From positions 1 through 64,000 of the forward strand of contig NZ_BOPH01000053.1 of NCBI RefSeq assembly GCF_016863655.1: a stretch of 64,000 nucleotides of DNA, written 5' to 3'. The translations under genes were made by a program, and so were the position numbers. Source of the stretch: Virgisporangium ochraceum. GTDB taxonomy: Bacteria; Actinomycetota; Actinomycetes; Mycobacteriales; Micromonosporaceae. The notes under the pieces were generated by a model that was not told the DNA's origin, made no database searches, and saw only the letters and a list, made by a program, of their open reading frames with translations. Shown here piece by piece: positions 32,846-41,315 of this stretch; the stretch's first letter is position 1, and every line of letters starts with the position of its first letter.

Positions 32846-33831
32846 GGGCCCGCCTCGTCGGCGACGGCGTCGAGAACCCCGCCAACGCGCGCGCCCTGCT
32901 CGACACGGCCGCGATGTTCGAGGTGCCGTGCCTGTTCCGCGACACCCGTGGGCTCGCGGACAGATGGTCGGTCGAGCGGGGCGGCCGGCCGTTGCCCACG
33001 GTCGGCCGGGGCGAGGTTCCCGCGCCCGTCGTCGCGGTCGAGAACACGCCGGGCGCGGGGTCGGTGTTCACCGCACGGCCGCCCGCCGGACGTCCGTCCA
33101 TTGTGGTCGGTAACGAGCGGCGTGGCATCCGCGCCGACCTGTTGTCCGCGGCGGCCCTCAGCGTTCAGATTCCGTCCCCCGGTCGCGGGGTCGACACACT
33201 CAACGTCGCGTCCGCGGCGGCGGTCGCGCTGTACTACCTGCTGGGCGCGACCGGGCGGCGCACGCCGCGGTCGTCGCGGTCGGAGGCGCACCGGCCGGCG
33301 GTGCTGCTGGTCGGTCCGCGCGACCACGTCGAGGCCGGCAGCGCGCTGCGGTCGGCGGCCGCGTTCGGGTGGCAGACCGTCGGGCTCGACGACCGTGACA
33401 AGGTGTGGTTCGGTACGCCGCGCACGATGCGGGCCGAGGGACGGGCCGCGGCGCGCAGCCACCGCAACCCGCTGCGGGTCGTCCCGGCGTCCGGGGATGT
33501 CCACAGTGGATACGAACGCGTCGTCGTCGCGGGCGCGCACGTACCCGGTCCGCCGCTGCACCGTGTCGACCTCACCGGCGGCCCCCGCACCGCGCTGGTC
33601 ATCCCCGACGGCACGGTGCCCGAGGGGGTCGGCGTCGAATACGCCCGCGTCGATGTTCCGGGAAGCGACGACCGGTACCGGCTCGTCGCCAGCATCGTCC
33701 TCGCGGAGGCCGCCCGGCAGCTGGGCATCCGGCCCACCACGCGGCCGCGGCGCTTCGCGTACGAGAGCACGCTCACGCTCGTCCCGCCGGATTCGGACCT
33801 GGTTCATCCCCACGAACTGCTGGCCTACTAG
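32842..33831 (+). CDS. TrmH/SpoU-like RNA methyltransferase homologue, duplicated
   Basis: 329 residues from GTG. The first half has SPOUT-family features: VGDGVENPANARALLDTAAMFEVP, SIVVGNERRGIRADLL and IPSPGRGVDTLNVASAAAVALYYLL, corresponding to SpoU motifs 1-3 that build the SAM-binding knot. The second half (VLLVGPRDHVEAGSALRSAAAFGWQTVGLDD...YRLVASIVLAEAARQLG) looks like a degenerate copy lacking the motif 2/3 sequence. Known SpoU enzymes 2'-O-methylate tRNA or rRNA; the target here is unknown. GTGA overlap with the gene before and 4 bp gap to DUF1152. Confidence 0.75.
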   Translation: MRARLVGDGVENPANARALLDTAAMFEVPCLFRDTRGLADRWSVERGGRPLPTVGRGEVPAPVVAVENTPGAGSVFTARPPAGRPSIVVGNERRGIRADLLSAAALSVQIPSPGRGVDTLNVASAAAVALYYLLGATGRRTPRSSRSEAHRPAVLLVGPRDHVEAGSALRSAAAFGWQTVGLDDRDKVWFGTPRTMRAEGRAAARSHRNPLRVVPASGDVHSGYERVVVAGAHVPGPPLHRVDLTGGPRTALVIPDGTVPEGVGVEYARVDVPGSDDRYRLVASIVLAEAARQLGIRPTTRPRRFAYESTLTLVPPDSDLVHPHELLAY

Positions 33832-33835
33832 AACG

Positions 33836-34792
33836 GTGGAAACGCTCGCCACTCCCCCACTGTTCGCCGCGCTCGCCGACGCGCGCCGCGTGCTGCTCGC
33901 CGGCGCCGGCGGCGGGTTCGACGTGTACGCCGCGCTGCCGCTCGCGATCTCCCTCTGGGACAGGGGAGTCGAGGTCCACCTCGCGAACCTGTCGTTCACG
34001 CCGCTGGAACTGCTGCCATTGGACGCGTGGGCGGCCGAGCACGTCGCCGAGGTGACCCCCGGCACCGACGGGCCCGACGGCTACTTCCCGGAGCGCACGC
34101 TCGCCCGGTGGCTCGACCAGTGCGGCCTACCGTCCACTGTGTACGCGTTCCCGAAGGTCGGCGTCCAGCCGCTGCGCGCCGCCTACCGGTACCTGGTCTC
34201 GCGGTTCGACCTCGACGCGCTGGTGCTCGTCGACGGTGGCACCGACATCCTGATGCGCGGCGACGAAGCGGGCCTCGGCACCCCGGTGGAGGACATCACG
34301 AGCCTGGCCGCCGCGGCCGGGGTCGACCTGCCGGTGAAGCTGGTGACCTGTCTCGGCTTCGGGATCGACGCCTACCACGGGGTCAACCACGTGCAGGTGC
34401 TGGAGAACCTCGCCGCGCTGGCCCGCGACGGCGACTACCTCGGCGCGCTGTCGATCCCGCCGACCAGCCGTGAGGCCGCGATGTACCGCCACGCCGTCGC
34501 CGACGCGGCGGCAGCCACCCGGATGCGGCCCAGCATCGTCAACGGCCAGATCGCCGCCGCCAGCCGCGGCGCCTTCGGCGACGTGCAGTTCACCAGCCGC
34601 ACCTCGGGAAGCACGCTGTTCGTCAACCCGCTGATGGCGATCTACTTCACGGTGCGGCTCGACGCGCTGGCCGCCCGTTGCCTGTACCTCGACCGGATCG
34701 AGGAGACCATCGGCATGCTCCAGGTCTCCACACGCATCGCCCACTTCCGCAACGAAGTGGACCCGAGAATCCCGCGGGCCTACCCGCACTGA
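33836..34792 (+). CDS. DUF1152 family protein
   Basis: 318 residues from GTG, four bases after the upstream stop. Full-length DUF1152 protein: VLLAGAGGGFDVYAALPLAISLWDRG near the N-terminus (a dinucleotide-like glycine loop), DALVLVDGGTDILMRGDEAGLGTPVED in the middle and SRTSGSTLFVNPLMAIYF toward the end. Cytoplasmic, function unknown; the family is widespread in bacteria and archaea. Probably co-transcribed with the TrmH-like gene. Confidence 0.85.
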   Translation: METLATPPLFAALADARRVLLAGAGGGFDVYAALPLAISLWDRGVEVHLANLSFTPLELLPLDAWAAEHVAEVTPGTDGPDGYFPERTLARWLDQCGLPSTVYAFPKVGVQPLRAAYRYLVSRFDLDALVLVDGGTDILMRGDEAGLGTPVEDITSLAAAAGVDLPVKLVTCLGFGIDAYHGVNHVQVLENLAALARDGDYLGALSIPPTSREAAMYRHAVADAAAATRMRPSIVNGQIAAASRGAFGDVQFTSRTSGSTLFVNPLMAIYFTVRLDALAARCLYLDRIEETIGMLQVSTRIAHFRNEVDPRIPRAYPH

Positions 34793-34872
34793 GAAGAATC
34801 CTGTCACCGTGTCGAGAAACGAGGCGCGGCTCCGAGGTAGCGGCGAGGGTCAACCACGGAGGAGAACATCCC

Positions 34873-35295
34873 ATGACAGACCAGACGTATCCGCCCACCG
34901 AGGGGCTTCGGCGGCTCGACCGGCTCGTCGGGACCTGGAAGGTCAGCGGCAGGGCCGCCGGCACGGTCACCTACGAGTGGCTCAACGACTACTTCCTGCT
35001 GCAGCGCGTCGACCTGGAACACGACGGCCACCTCATCAAGGGCATCGAGATCATCGGGCACAGCCGGCCGTTCGGGGAGGGACCGAGCGCCGACATCCAC
35101 TCCCGCTACTACGGCGGCGACGGCAGCACGCTCGACTACGTCTACGAGATCGAGGGCGACACGCTCACGATCTGGGGCGGCGAGCGCGGCTCACCCGCCT
35201 ACTACCGGGGAACGTTCGACGGCGACAGCGTCACCGGTGCCTGGGTGTATCCCGGCGGTGGCGGCTACGAATCGACCATGACCCGCGCCAGCTAA
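34873..35295 (+). CDS. DUF1579-like small beta-barrel protein
   Basis: 140 residues. RLDRLVGTWKVSGRAAGTVTYEWLNDYFLLQRVD and the following alternating strands (TLDYVYEIEGDTLTIWGGE) suggest a lipocalin-like/DUF1579 fold. Relatives often sit next to YciI proteins and ECF42 sigma factors, as here. Function unknown. The ATG has GGAGGAG nine bases upstream; the gene is followed after 13 bp by the YciI gene. Confidence 0.75.
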   Translation: MTDQTYPPTEGLRRLDRLVGTWKVSGRAAGTVTYEWLNDYFLLQRVDLEHDGHLIKGIEIIGHSRPFGEGPSADIHSRYYGGDGSTLDYVYEIEGDTLTIWGGERGSPAYYRGTFDGDSVTGAWVYPGGGGYESTMTRAS

Positions 35296-35308
35296 ACAGG
35301 AGACGACG

Positions 35309-35674
35309 ATGAAGTACATCCTGCTCGCCTACACCAGCAGGGAAGGCTGGGAGTCGGTCGACTACTCCAGCCCCGAGTTCCTGGCGATGTGCCGCTTCTA
35401 CGAGGACCTCGGCAAGGAGCTCGCCGCGACCGGCGAGCTGGTCGGCACCGAGGGACTCGGTGAGCCGGCGTTCACCCGTACGGTGCGCCGCCAGGACGGG
35501 GTGCCGGTGGCCGTCGACGGCCCGTACGCGGAGGCCAAGGAGGTTCTGGCCAGCTACTCGATCGTCGACGTAGCCAGCCACGACCGGGCGATGGAGATCG
35601 CCGCCCGGGTGTGCGCGGCGATCGGGGACACCATCGAGGTCCGACCGCTCCCGGAAGCGCCGCCGGGCGCGTGA
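35309..35674 (+). CDS. YciI/DGPF-domain protein
   Basis: 121 residues, ferredoxin-like YciI-related fold: MKYILLAYTSREGWE, then VAVDGPYAEAKEVLASYSIVDVASHDRAMEIAARV, where DGPY replaces the usual DGPF. ATG follows AGGAGACGACG. DGPF proteins are the conserved genomic partners of ECF42 sigma factors; the sigma gene begins within this gene's stop codon (GTGA). The protein's biochemical role is unknown. Confidence 0.9.
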   Translation: MKYILLAYTSREGWESVDYSSPEFLAMCRFYEDLGKELAATGELVGTEGLGEPAFTRTVRRQDGVPVAVDGPYAEAKEVLASYSIVDVASHDRAMEIAARVCAAIGDTIEVRPLPEAPPGA

Positions 35675-36876
35675 CGACCACGGTCGAGGACCTGCTGCGT
35701 GAGCTCGCGCCGCAGGTCCTCGGCGCGCTCGTCCGGCGCTACGGCCACTTCGACGTCGCCGAGGACGCGGTGCAGGAGGCGTCGCTCGCCGCCGCGGTGC
35801 AGTGGCCGGTCGACGGCGTGCCGCAGGAGCCGCGCCCGTGGCTGGTCCGGATCGCGTCCCGCAAGATGATCGACTCGCTGCGCAGCGAGCGGGCCAGGCG
35901 CAACCGTGAGGTCGTGGTGGCCGGGCAGGTACCGGTCGGGCCGGTGGCGGCCGAGGACGACTCGCTCGTGCTGCTGTACATGTGCTGCCACCCCGCGCTG
36001 ACCCCCACGGCCCAGGTTTCGTTGACCCTGCGGGCGGTCGGTGGCCTCACCACCGCCGAGATCGCGCGGGCGTTCCTCGTCCCGGAGGCGACGATGGCGC
36101 AGCGGATCAGCCGCGCCAAGCAGCGGATCCGCGCGTCCGGGGTCCCCTTCACGCTGCCCGCCACCGACGACCGCGACCGCCGCCGCGACGCCGTGACGCA
36201 GACCCTCTACCTGATCTTCAACGAGGGGTACACCAGCAGCTCCGGGCCGAGCCTGCACCGGGTGGAGCTGTCGGCCGAGGCGATCCGGCTGGCCCGGCTC
36301 GCGCGGCGGCTGGAGCCCGACAACCCGGAGCTCGAGGGCCTCCTCGCGTTGATGCTGCTCACCGACGCCCGCCGGCCGGCCCGCATCGACGCCGACGGGG
36401 CCCTGGTGCCGATGGCCGAGCAGGACCGCACCCGCTGGAACCGCACCGCGACCGACGAGGGCACCGCGCTCGTCACCCGCGCCATGTCACGCGGACGGGT
36501 CGGCCCGTATCAGCTCCAGGCGGCGATCGCCGCCGTTCACGCGGAGGCCGCGACCGTCGACGACACCGACTGGCCGCAGATCCTGGCCCTGTACACACTG
36601 CTGGAACGGATGGGCGACAACCCCGTGGTGACGCTGAACCGCGCCGTCGCCGCGGCGATGGTGCACGGTCCGCGGACCGGTCTCGCGCTCCTCAGGGCGG
36701 TGAACGCCGACCCGCGGCTGGCCCACGACCACAGACTCGACGCCGTGCGCGGCCACCTGTTCGAGCTGGCCGGCGAGCGGGCGCTGGCACGGGAGCACTA
36801 CCGCGCCGCGGCCCGGCGCACCACGAGCGTTCCCGAGCAGCGCTACCTCACCGCGAAGGCGGCGACGCTCGCCTGA
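35671..36876 (+). CDS. ECF42-type sigma factor with C-terminal TPR region
   Basis: 401 residues from GTG. Region 2 (VRRYGHFDVAEDAVQEASLAAAVQWP...PWLVRIASRKMIDSLRSERARR), region 4 (QVSLTLRAVGGLTTAEIARAFLVPEATMAQRISRAKQRIR), then the long helical C-terminal extension (LYLIFNEGYTSSSG...DWPQILALYTLLERMGDNPVVTLNRAVAAAM) typical of ECF42. That extension is thought to replace an anti-sigma factor. Context with a DGPF protein upstream matches the group. The last 29 bp overlap the convergent hydrolase-like gene. Confidence 0.92.
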   Translation: MTTTVEDLLRELAPQVLGALVRRYGHFDVAEDAVQEASLAAAVQWPVDGVPQEPRPWLVRIASRKMIDSLRSERARRNREVVVAGQVPVGPVAAEDDSLVLLYMCCHPALTPTAQVSLTLRAVGGLTTAEIARAFLVPEATMAQRISRAKQRIRASGVPFTLPATDDRDRRRDAVTQTLYLIFNEGYTSSSGPSLHRVELSAEAIRLARLARRLEPDNPELEGLLALMLLTDARRPARIDADGALVPMAEQDRTRWNRTATDEGTALVTRAMSRGRVGPYQLQAAIAAVHAEAATVDDTDWPQILALYTLLERMGDNPVVTLNRAVAAAMVHGPRTGLALLRAVNADPRLAHDHRLDAVRGHLFELAGERALAREHYRAAARRTTSVPEQRYLTAKAATLA

Positions 36877-37318
36877 CGCCCGGTGCCAGATGCGACAGGA
36901 TCCGCTTCCACATCGGCACCAGCAGGTCGGCCCCGCCCCGCGGGTTCATCTCCAGCCGGGCGTCGGGCAGCCGCTGCTGCCACCACCGGCCGTGCCCCGA
37001 CCCGGTCGCCGGGTCCCTGGCGCCGTACAGGAGCAGCGTCTTCGCGGTCACCGCCGGAAGCTCCCCGGAGACCGGGATCGGCGCGCCGACCACGACCAGC
37101 CGGTCGACGCGGTCCGGGAAAGCGGCGGCGAAGCCCAGCGCCGCCAGCCCCGCGGCACCCTGCCCGGCGACGCCGAGCGGCCCGGGGTGGTCGAGGTCGT
37201 CGTCCGAGCCGGCGTAGAGGGTGACGCCGCGCGCCCAGGTGAGCTCCGGCCCGGGGTCAGCGTCGACCCCGAACACCACCACCGCCCGGTCGGCCGTTCC
37301 CTCACGCAGCAGGCGCAC
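36848..37318 (-). CDS. alpha/beta-hydrolase-like protein lacking the nucleophile
   Basis: 156 residues from GTG. Pattern of a truncated alpha/beta hydrolase: RAVVVFGVDADPG strand, GVAGQGAAGLAALGFAAAFPDRVDRLVVVGAPIP (elbow and following helix/strand), TLLLYGARDPATG and a late basic segment. The nucleophile elbow reads G-x-Gln-x-Ala rather than GxSxG, so catalysis is doubtful. It is about half the usual length. It starts 17 bp inside the VWA gene end, as last gene of the MoxR operon, and overlaps the sigma gene by 29 bp. Confidence 0.65.
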   Translation of the reverse strand: MRLLREGTADRAVVVFGVDADPGPELTWARGVTLYAGSDDDLDHPGPLGVAGQGAAGLAALGFAAAFPDRVDRLVVVGAPIPVSGELPAVTAKTLLLYGARDPATGSGHGRWWQQRLPDARLEMNPRGGADLLVPMWKRILSHLAPGVRRASPPSR

Positions 37319-38378
37319 GGGGCCGGCTCCACCACATCGACAGGGCCAGCGCGAGGAACACCAGCAGTGCCCCGCCGAGGGTGAACCAGACCGTGACCTC
37401 CACGTCCTGCTTCTGGAGCGTGATCTTGCTGGGGAGGTTGGTGAGCACGTCGACGAGTTTCTCGGCGCTCTCGGCGCGGTAGTACGTGCCACCGGTCACG
37501 TCGGCGACCTTGGTGAGCGACTCCTCGTCGAGCTGCTGGTAGCGGCGTCCGCCACCGCCGCCGCCCCAGTTGCCACCACCGAAGCCGCGACCGTCGCCCC
37601 GGAAGGCGTCGCCGCCGGCGGCGAGCTGGTCGGGGCTGCACACCATCTGCGCCGGGTTCGTGGTGCCGAAGCCGATCGTGTACACGCGGATCCTCCGGGC
37701 CGCGGCCTGCTCGGCGGCGGTCACCGGGTCGACACCCTGGGTGTTGGCGCCGTCGGTGAGCACGACGATCGTGTCGGCCTCGAAGTCGCCGCCCGCGGCG
37801 CCGGCCGGCATCTCGACGCCCGTGGGCGGCACGTCGGGGTTGCTCTCGGCGATCGCGTCGAGCGCGGTGAGGATGCCCAGGCCGATCGCGGTGCCGCGGG
37901 CGGTCTTCAGCCCGTCGATCGCGGCGAGCAGGGCGTCGCGGTCCTTGGTCGGCTTCACGAGGAGACCCGCGATGCCGGAGAACGCCACCAGCCCGATCTT
38001 CGTGCCGTCGTCCTGTGAGCGGATGAAGGTCCGGGCGGCGTCGCTCGCCACGGTGAGCCGGTTCGGGTCGACGTCGGTGGAGCACATCGAGTGCGACACG
38101 TCCATCGTCAGCAGGATCGACGTCGCCGACGACGGCACCGCCGCCGACACCTGCGGCCGCGCGACCCCGGTGCCCAGGACCAGCAGGCCGGCGATGAACA
38201 GGATGATCGGGATCTTCCGCCGCCACAGCGTGCGCCCGGGCAGCGCGGCCCGGATCAGCGCGACGCTCGACAGGCGCACCGTCACCCGCCGGCGGCGCCG
38301 GTTCAGCCACCACCGCACGAGCAGGATCAGCGGCACCGCCAGCAGGGCGGTCAGGGCCCACGGCCAGGTCAGCGACAT
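37302..38378 (-). CDS. VWA-domain membrane protein (BatA/BatB-like)
   Basis: 358 residues. Two N-terminal helices (about 5-22, 58-76), a von Willebrand A domain with MIDAS motif LTMDVSHSM (DxSxS-like, third position Met) and later VLTDGANTQG, then a Gly-rich loop (FRGDGRGFGGGNWGGGGGG, residues ~255-275) and a C-terminal helix. In MoxR/DUF58/VWA systems such proteins form membrane complexes with the ATPase. The start shares one base with the stop of the preceding VWA gene (TGATG). Confidence 0.88.
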   Translation of the reverse strand: MSLTWPWALTALLAVPLILLVRWWLNRRRRRVTVRLSSVALIRAALPGRTLWRRKIPIILFIAGLLVLGTGVARPQVSAAVPSSATSILLTMDVSHSMCSTDVDPNRLTVASDAARTFIRSQDDGTKIGLVAFSGIAGLLVKPTKDRDALLAAIDGLKTARGTAIGLGILTALDAIAESNPDVPPTGVEMPAGAAGGDFEADTIVVLTDGANTQGVDPVTAAEQAAARRIRVYTIGFGTTNPAQMVCSPDQLAAGGDAFRGDGRGFGGGNWGGGGGGRRYQQLDEESLTKVADVTGGTYYRAESAEKLVDVLTNLPSKITLQKQDVEVTVWFTLGGALLVFLALALSMWWSRPRAPAA

Positions 38379-39331
38379 CAGACGACCCTTCCGTACCAGC
38401 GGATCATCAGCAGCGCACCGATCGTGAGCAGCACGATCGCGGCGATGGTGAACACGGCGGTGAGCTCGACCAGCTTGTCCTGCATGGTGATCCGCAGGTC
38501 GATCGACCGGGTCGCCGTGCGCAGCGACTCGGCGTCGCCGGCGGCGTGGTAGGAGCCGCCGGTGGCCTTGGCGATCATCGTCAGCACGTCGGCGTTCAGC
38601 GCGGTCGCCAGTTCGTACCCATCGACCTCGATCGTGGTGCCGCGCTCGGTGCCGATGCCGACGGTCTCGATCCGCACCCCGGCGTCGGACGCGACCAGCG
38701 CGGCCTGCTCCGCATCCGGTCCACCCGTATTTTCCCCATCGCTGAGCAGCACGATCGTCGCCGAACGCCAGTACCCGAGGTTGGCCGGCGGATCGCCGTC
38801 GGCGGGCAGGGTCACCGGCTCGCCGACGATCGCCGACAGCGCCGCCAGGATGGCCTGCCCCAGCGACGTGCCGCCGCCGGGCTTGAGCCGGTTGATCGCC
38901 GCGATCGCCTCGTCGTGGTCGTCGGTGGGCACCTGGGTGTTCAGCGCGGTCTGCCCGAACACCACCACGCCGATGTCGACCGAGTCGGGCTGGGCCTTCA
39001 CGAACTCGGTCGCCGCCCGCTGCGCGGCGCCGAGCCGGCTCGGGTCGAGGTCGGTGGCGGTCATGCTGTTGGACGCGTCGACGACCAGCATCACGGTGCC
39101 CGACGCGCGCGGCACCTTGACGATGGCCTCCGGCCGCGCGGCGCCGACCAGCAGCACCGGCAGCGCGAGGAGGAAGAACACGTACGGTAGGTGCCGCGTC
39201 GTCCGGCCGGTGAGAAGCCCGGTCGACGCGAGGGCCGCCGCGCGTCGGCGGTGCAGCGCGACGTACCCGGCCACGGCCGCGATGCTGACGACGACGGCCA
39301 CCACCAGCATGAAGGGGTAGGAGAACGTCAC
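38378..39331 (-). CDS. VWA-domain membrane protein (BatA-like)
   Basis: 317 residues from GTG. Helices at about 8-26 and 48-64, VWA domain with a full MIDAS (MLVVDASNSM, then TSLGQAI, then VLLSDGENTGG), and a final helix (about 290-312). Sibling of the following gene with better-preserved metal-binding residues. GTGA overlap with the DUF58 gene before it and TGATG with the gene after, so the operon is translated as a unit. Role beyond a chaperone-like membrane complex is not known. Confidence 0.9.
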   Translation of the reverse strand: MTFSYPFMLVVAVVVSIAAVAGYVALHRRRAAALASTGLLTGRTTRHLPYVFFLLALPVLLVGAARPEAIVKVPRASGTVMLVVDASNSMTATDLDPSRLGAAQRAATEFVKAQPDSVDIGVVVFGQTALNTQVPTDDHDEAIAAINRLKPGGGTSLGQAILAALSAIVGEPVTLPADGDPPANLGYWRSATIVLLSDGENTGGPDAEQAALVASDAGVRIETVGIGTERGTTIEVDGYELATALNADVLTMIAKATGGSYHAAGDAESLRTATRSIDLRITMQDKLVELTAVFTIAAIVLLTIGALLMIRWYGRVV

Positions 39332-40275
39332 CGGCGGGCCCCCGATCGCCGCACCATGTCGATGAGCGCGAGGGCGAGGTCCTGGTCGGTGGTGACGCGG
39401 TGCGCGGTGACCCCGGCCCGCCGCATCGCCTCGTCGAGCGCGGTCTCACGCGCGTCGACGTGGGTGCCGAGCCGCTCCCGCAGCAACGGGTCGCTCGTGT
39501 CGACGAGCACCTGCTCACCGGTCTCCGCGTCCTCGACCACGACGAGCCCGAGGTCGGGCAGGTCGAGCTCGACCGGGTCGACCACCCGGACCACCACCAC
39601 CTCGTGCCGGTGCGCGAGCATCGTCAGGGCGCGCTCCCAGCCGTGGTCTCCGATGAAATCGGAGATCACGAAGACCAGGCTCCGCCTCCGCGCGGTGGTC
39701 GCGGCCGTCCTCAGCATTGCCGCGAGATCCGTCGTGACCCCCGGAGCGGGCGACTTCCTACGCCAGCGCCACTTGCGGTCGACGGCGGGTGGCCGGGCCG
39801 GCACCGGCCTGGTGATGTCGTGGGCGAGCCGCTGCAGGTGCACCTTGCCGCCCTTGGGCGCGATCACCTGCTGGGCCTCGTTGTCGTAGAGGATCGCGCC
39901 GACCCGGTTGCCGGTGCGGGTCAGCAGCCGCGCCAGGCACACGGCCAGCTCGTTGAGCACCGAGTCCTTGCCGAACTCCTGCTCGCTGAAGCGCATCGAG
40001 GCCGACCGGTCGAGCACCAGCCACGCGTTGAGCTCGCGGTCCTCGGTGTACTTGCGCACGTACGGCTCGTCCATCCGCGCGGTGACGTTCCAGTCGATGT
40101 GCCGCACGTCGTCTTCGGGCGTGTACTGCCGCAGGTCGGCGAAGTCGATGCCCGACCCGTGCCACACCGTGCGGTACGCGCCCTGCAGCCGCCCGTCGAG
40201 GCGGCGGACAACCTGCCATTCCAGGCGTCCGAGCAGCCGGTCGATGGCTGCCGGAGAAGGGCGCGGGGTGGTCAT
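39328..40275 (-). CDS. DUF58 domain protein
   Basis: 315 residues. DUF58 core at about 38-130 (GAYRTVWHGSGIDFADLRQYTPEDDVRHIDWNVTARMDEPYVRKYTEDRELNAWLVLDRSASM), running into a VWA-like half with DRSASM and VFVISDF. No membrane helix, so probably cytoplasmic, between MoxR and the VWA proteins. Shares one base with the MoxR stop (TAATG) and four with the next gene. Confidence 0.92.
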   Translation of the reverse strand: MTTPRPSPAAIDRLLGRLEWQVVRRLDGRLQGAYRTVWHGSGIDFADLRQYTPEDDVRHIDWNVTARMDEPYVRKYTEDRELNAWLVLDRSASMRFSEQEFGKDSVLNELAVCLARLLTRTGNRVGAILYDNEAQQVIAPKGGKVHLQRLAHDITRPVPARPPAVDRKWRWRRKSPAPGVTTDLAAMLRTAATTARRRSLVFVISDFIGDHGWERALTMLAHRHEVVVVRVVDPVELDLPDLGLVVVEDAETGEQVLVDTSDPLLRERLGTHVDARETALDEAMRRAGVTAHRVTTDQDLALALIDMVRRSGARR

Positions 40276-41276
40276 TACCGGCCCTGGCTCACGAGGTCGG
40301 GCGCGGGTACGGCGGCGAGGACCCGGGTGAGGACGTGGTCGGCGGAGACGTCGTCGCTGAGCGCCTCGTAGGAGAGCACGAGGCGGTGCCGCATGATGTC
40401 GAGCGCCAGCTCGGTGACGTCGTGGGCGAGCACGTAGTCGCGGCCGCGGATCAGGGCGAGGGCCCGCGCGGCGAGCACCAGGTTGATCGAGGCACGGGGC
40501 GAACATCCGTAGGTGACGTACTTCGCCAGGTCGCCCAGCCCGACGCTCGCCGGCTCCCGGGTGGCACTGGCGAGCTTCACCGAGAACTCGATGATCGACG
40601 GGTCGACGTAGACGCGGTCGGTCTGGCGCTGGAGGTCGATCAGCCGCTCGGGGTCGATGATCCGCTGGATCGGCACCGTCGGCGCGATCGCCCGCTCGAC
40701 GATCACGAACTCCTCGGTCGGGCTGGGGTACCCGACGACGACCTTCATCATGAACCGGTCGACCTGCGCCTCCGGCAGCGGATAGGTGCCGTCGGACTCG
40801 ATCGGGTTCTGCGTGGCCATCACCAGGAAGGGCTTCGGGACCTGGTGGGTCTCGCGGCCGATCGTCACCTGCTGCTCCTGCATGACCTCCAGCAGCGCGC
40901 TCTGCACCTTGGCCGGCGCCCGGTTGATCTCGTCGGCGAGCAGCAGGTTGGTGAACACCGGGCCGAGCGAGACCTGGAACTCGCCGGTCGGCTGGTGGAA
41001 GATCCGGGTGCCGACCAGGTCGGCGGGCACGAGGTCGGGCGTGAACTGGATCCGCTGGAACTGCCCGCCGATCGCCTCGGCCAGCGACTTGACCGCGAGC
41101 GTCTTGGCCAGGCCCGGCACGCCCTCGACCAGGATGTGCCCCCGGGCGAGCAGCGCGACGAGCATCCGTTCGAGCAGCTCCTCCTGCCCGACGATCGCCT
41201 TCTTGACCTCGTAGCGCACCTGCTCGACAGGGTTGCCCTTGGTTCCGTTCGGCGACGGCCCGTCCGGTGTGTTCAT
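40275..41276 (-). CDS. MoxR-family AAA+ ATPase
   Basis: 333 residues from ATG 41276, which has GAGGA nine bases upstream; a GTG two codons earlier is too close to it. Walker A EGVPGLAKT (51-59), Walker B LLLADEIN (111-118), sensor-1 ATQNP and the MoxR signature GTYPLPEAQVDRFMM. MoxR ATPases remodel or insert cofactors into partner proteins through the DUF58/VWA proteins. First gene of the operon; the promoter lies in 41277-41315 or within the protease gene. Confidence 0.95.
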   Translation of the reverse strand: MNTPDGPSPNGTKGNPVEQVRYEVKKAIVGQEELLERMLVALLARGHILVEGVPGLAKTLAVKSLAEAIGGQFQRIQFTPDLVPADLVGTRIFHQPTGEFQVSLGPVFTNLLLADEINRAPAKVQSALLEVMQEQQVTIGRETHQVPKPFLVMATQNPIESDGTYPLPEAQVDRFMMKVVVGYPSPTEEFVIVERAIAPTVPIQRIIDPERLIDLQRQTDRVYVDPSIIEFSVKLASATREPASVGLGDLAKYVTYGCSPRASINLVLAARALALIRGRDYVLAHDVTELALDIMRHRLVLSYEALSDDVSADHVLTRVLAAVPAPDLVSQGR

Positions 41277-41315
41277 CTGCACGTCCTCGGTGGTCGGTGG
41301 GTCAGCGCTGTGCTG

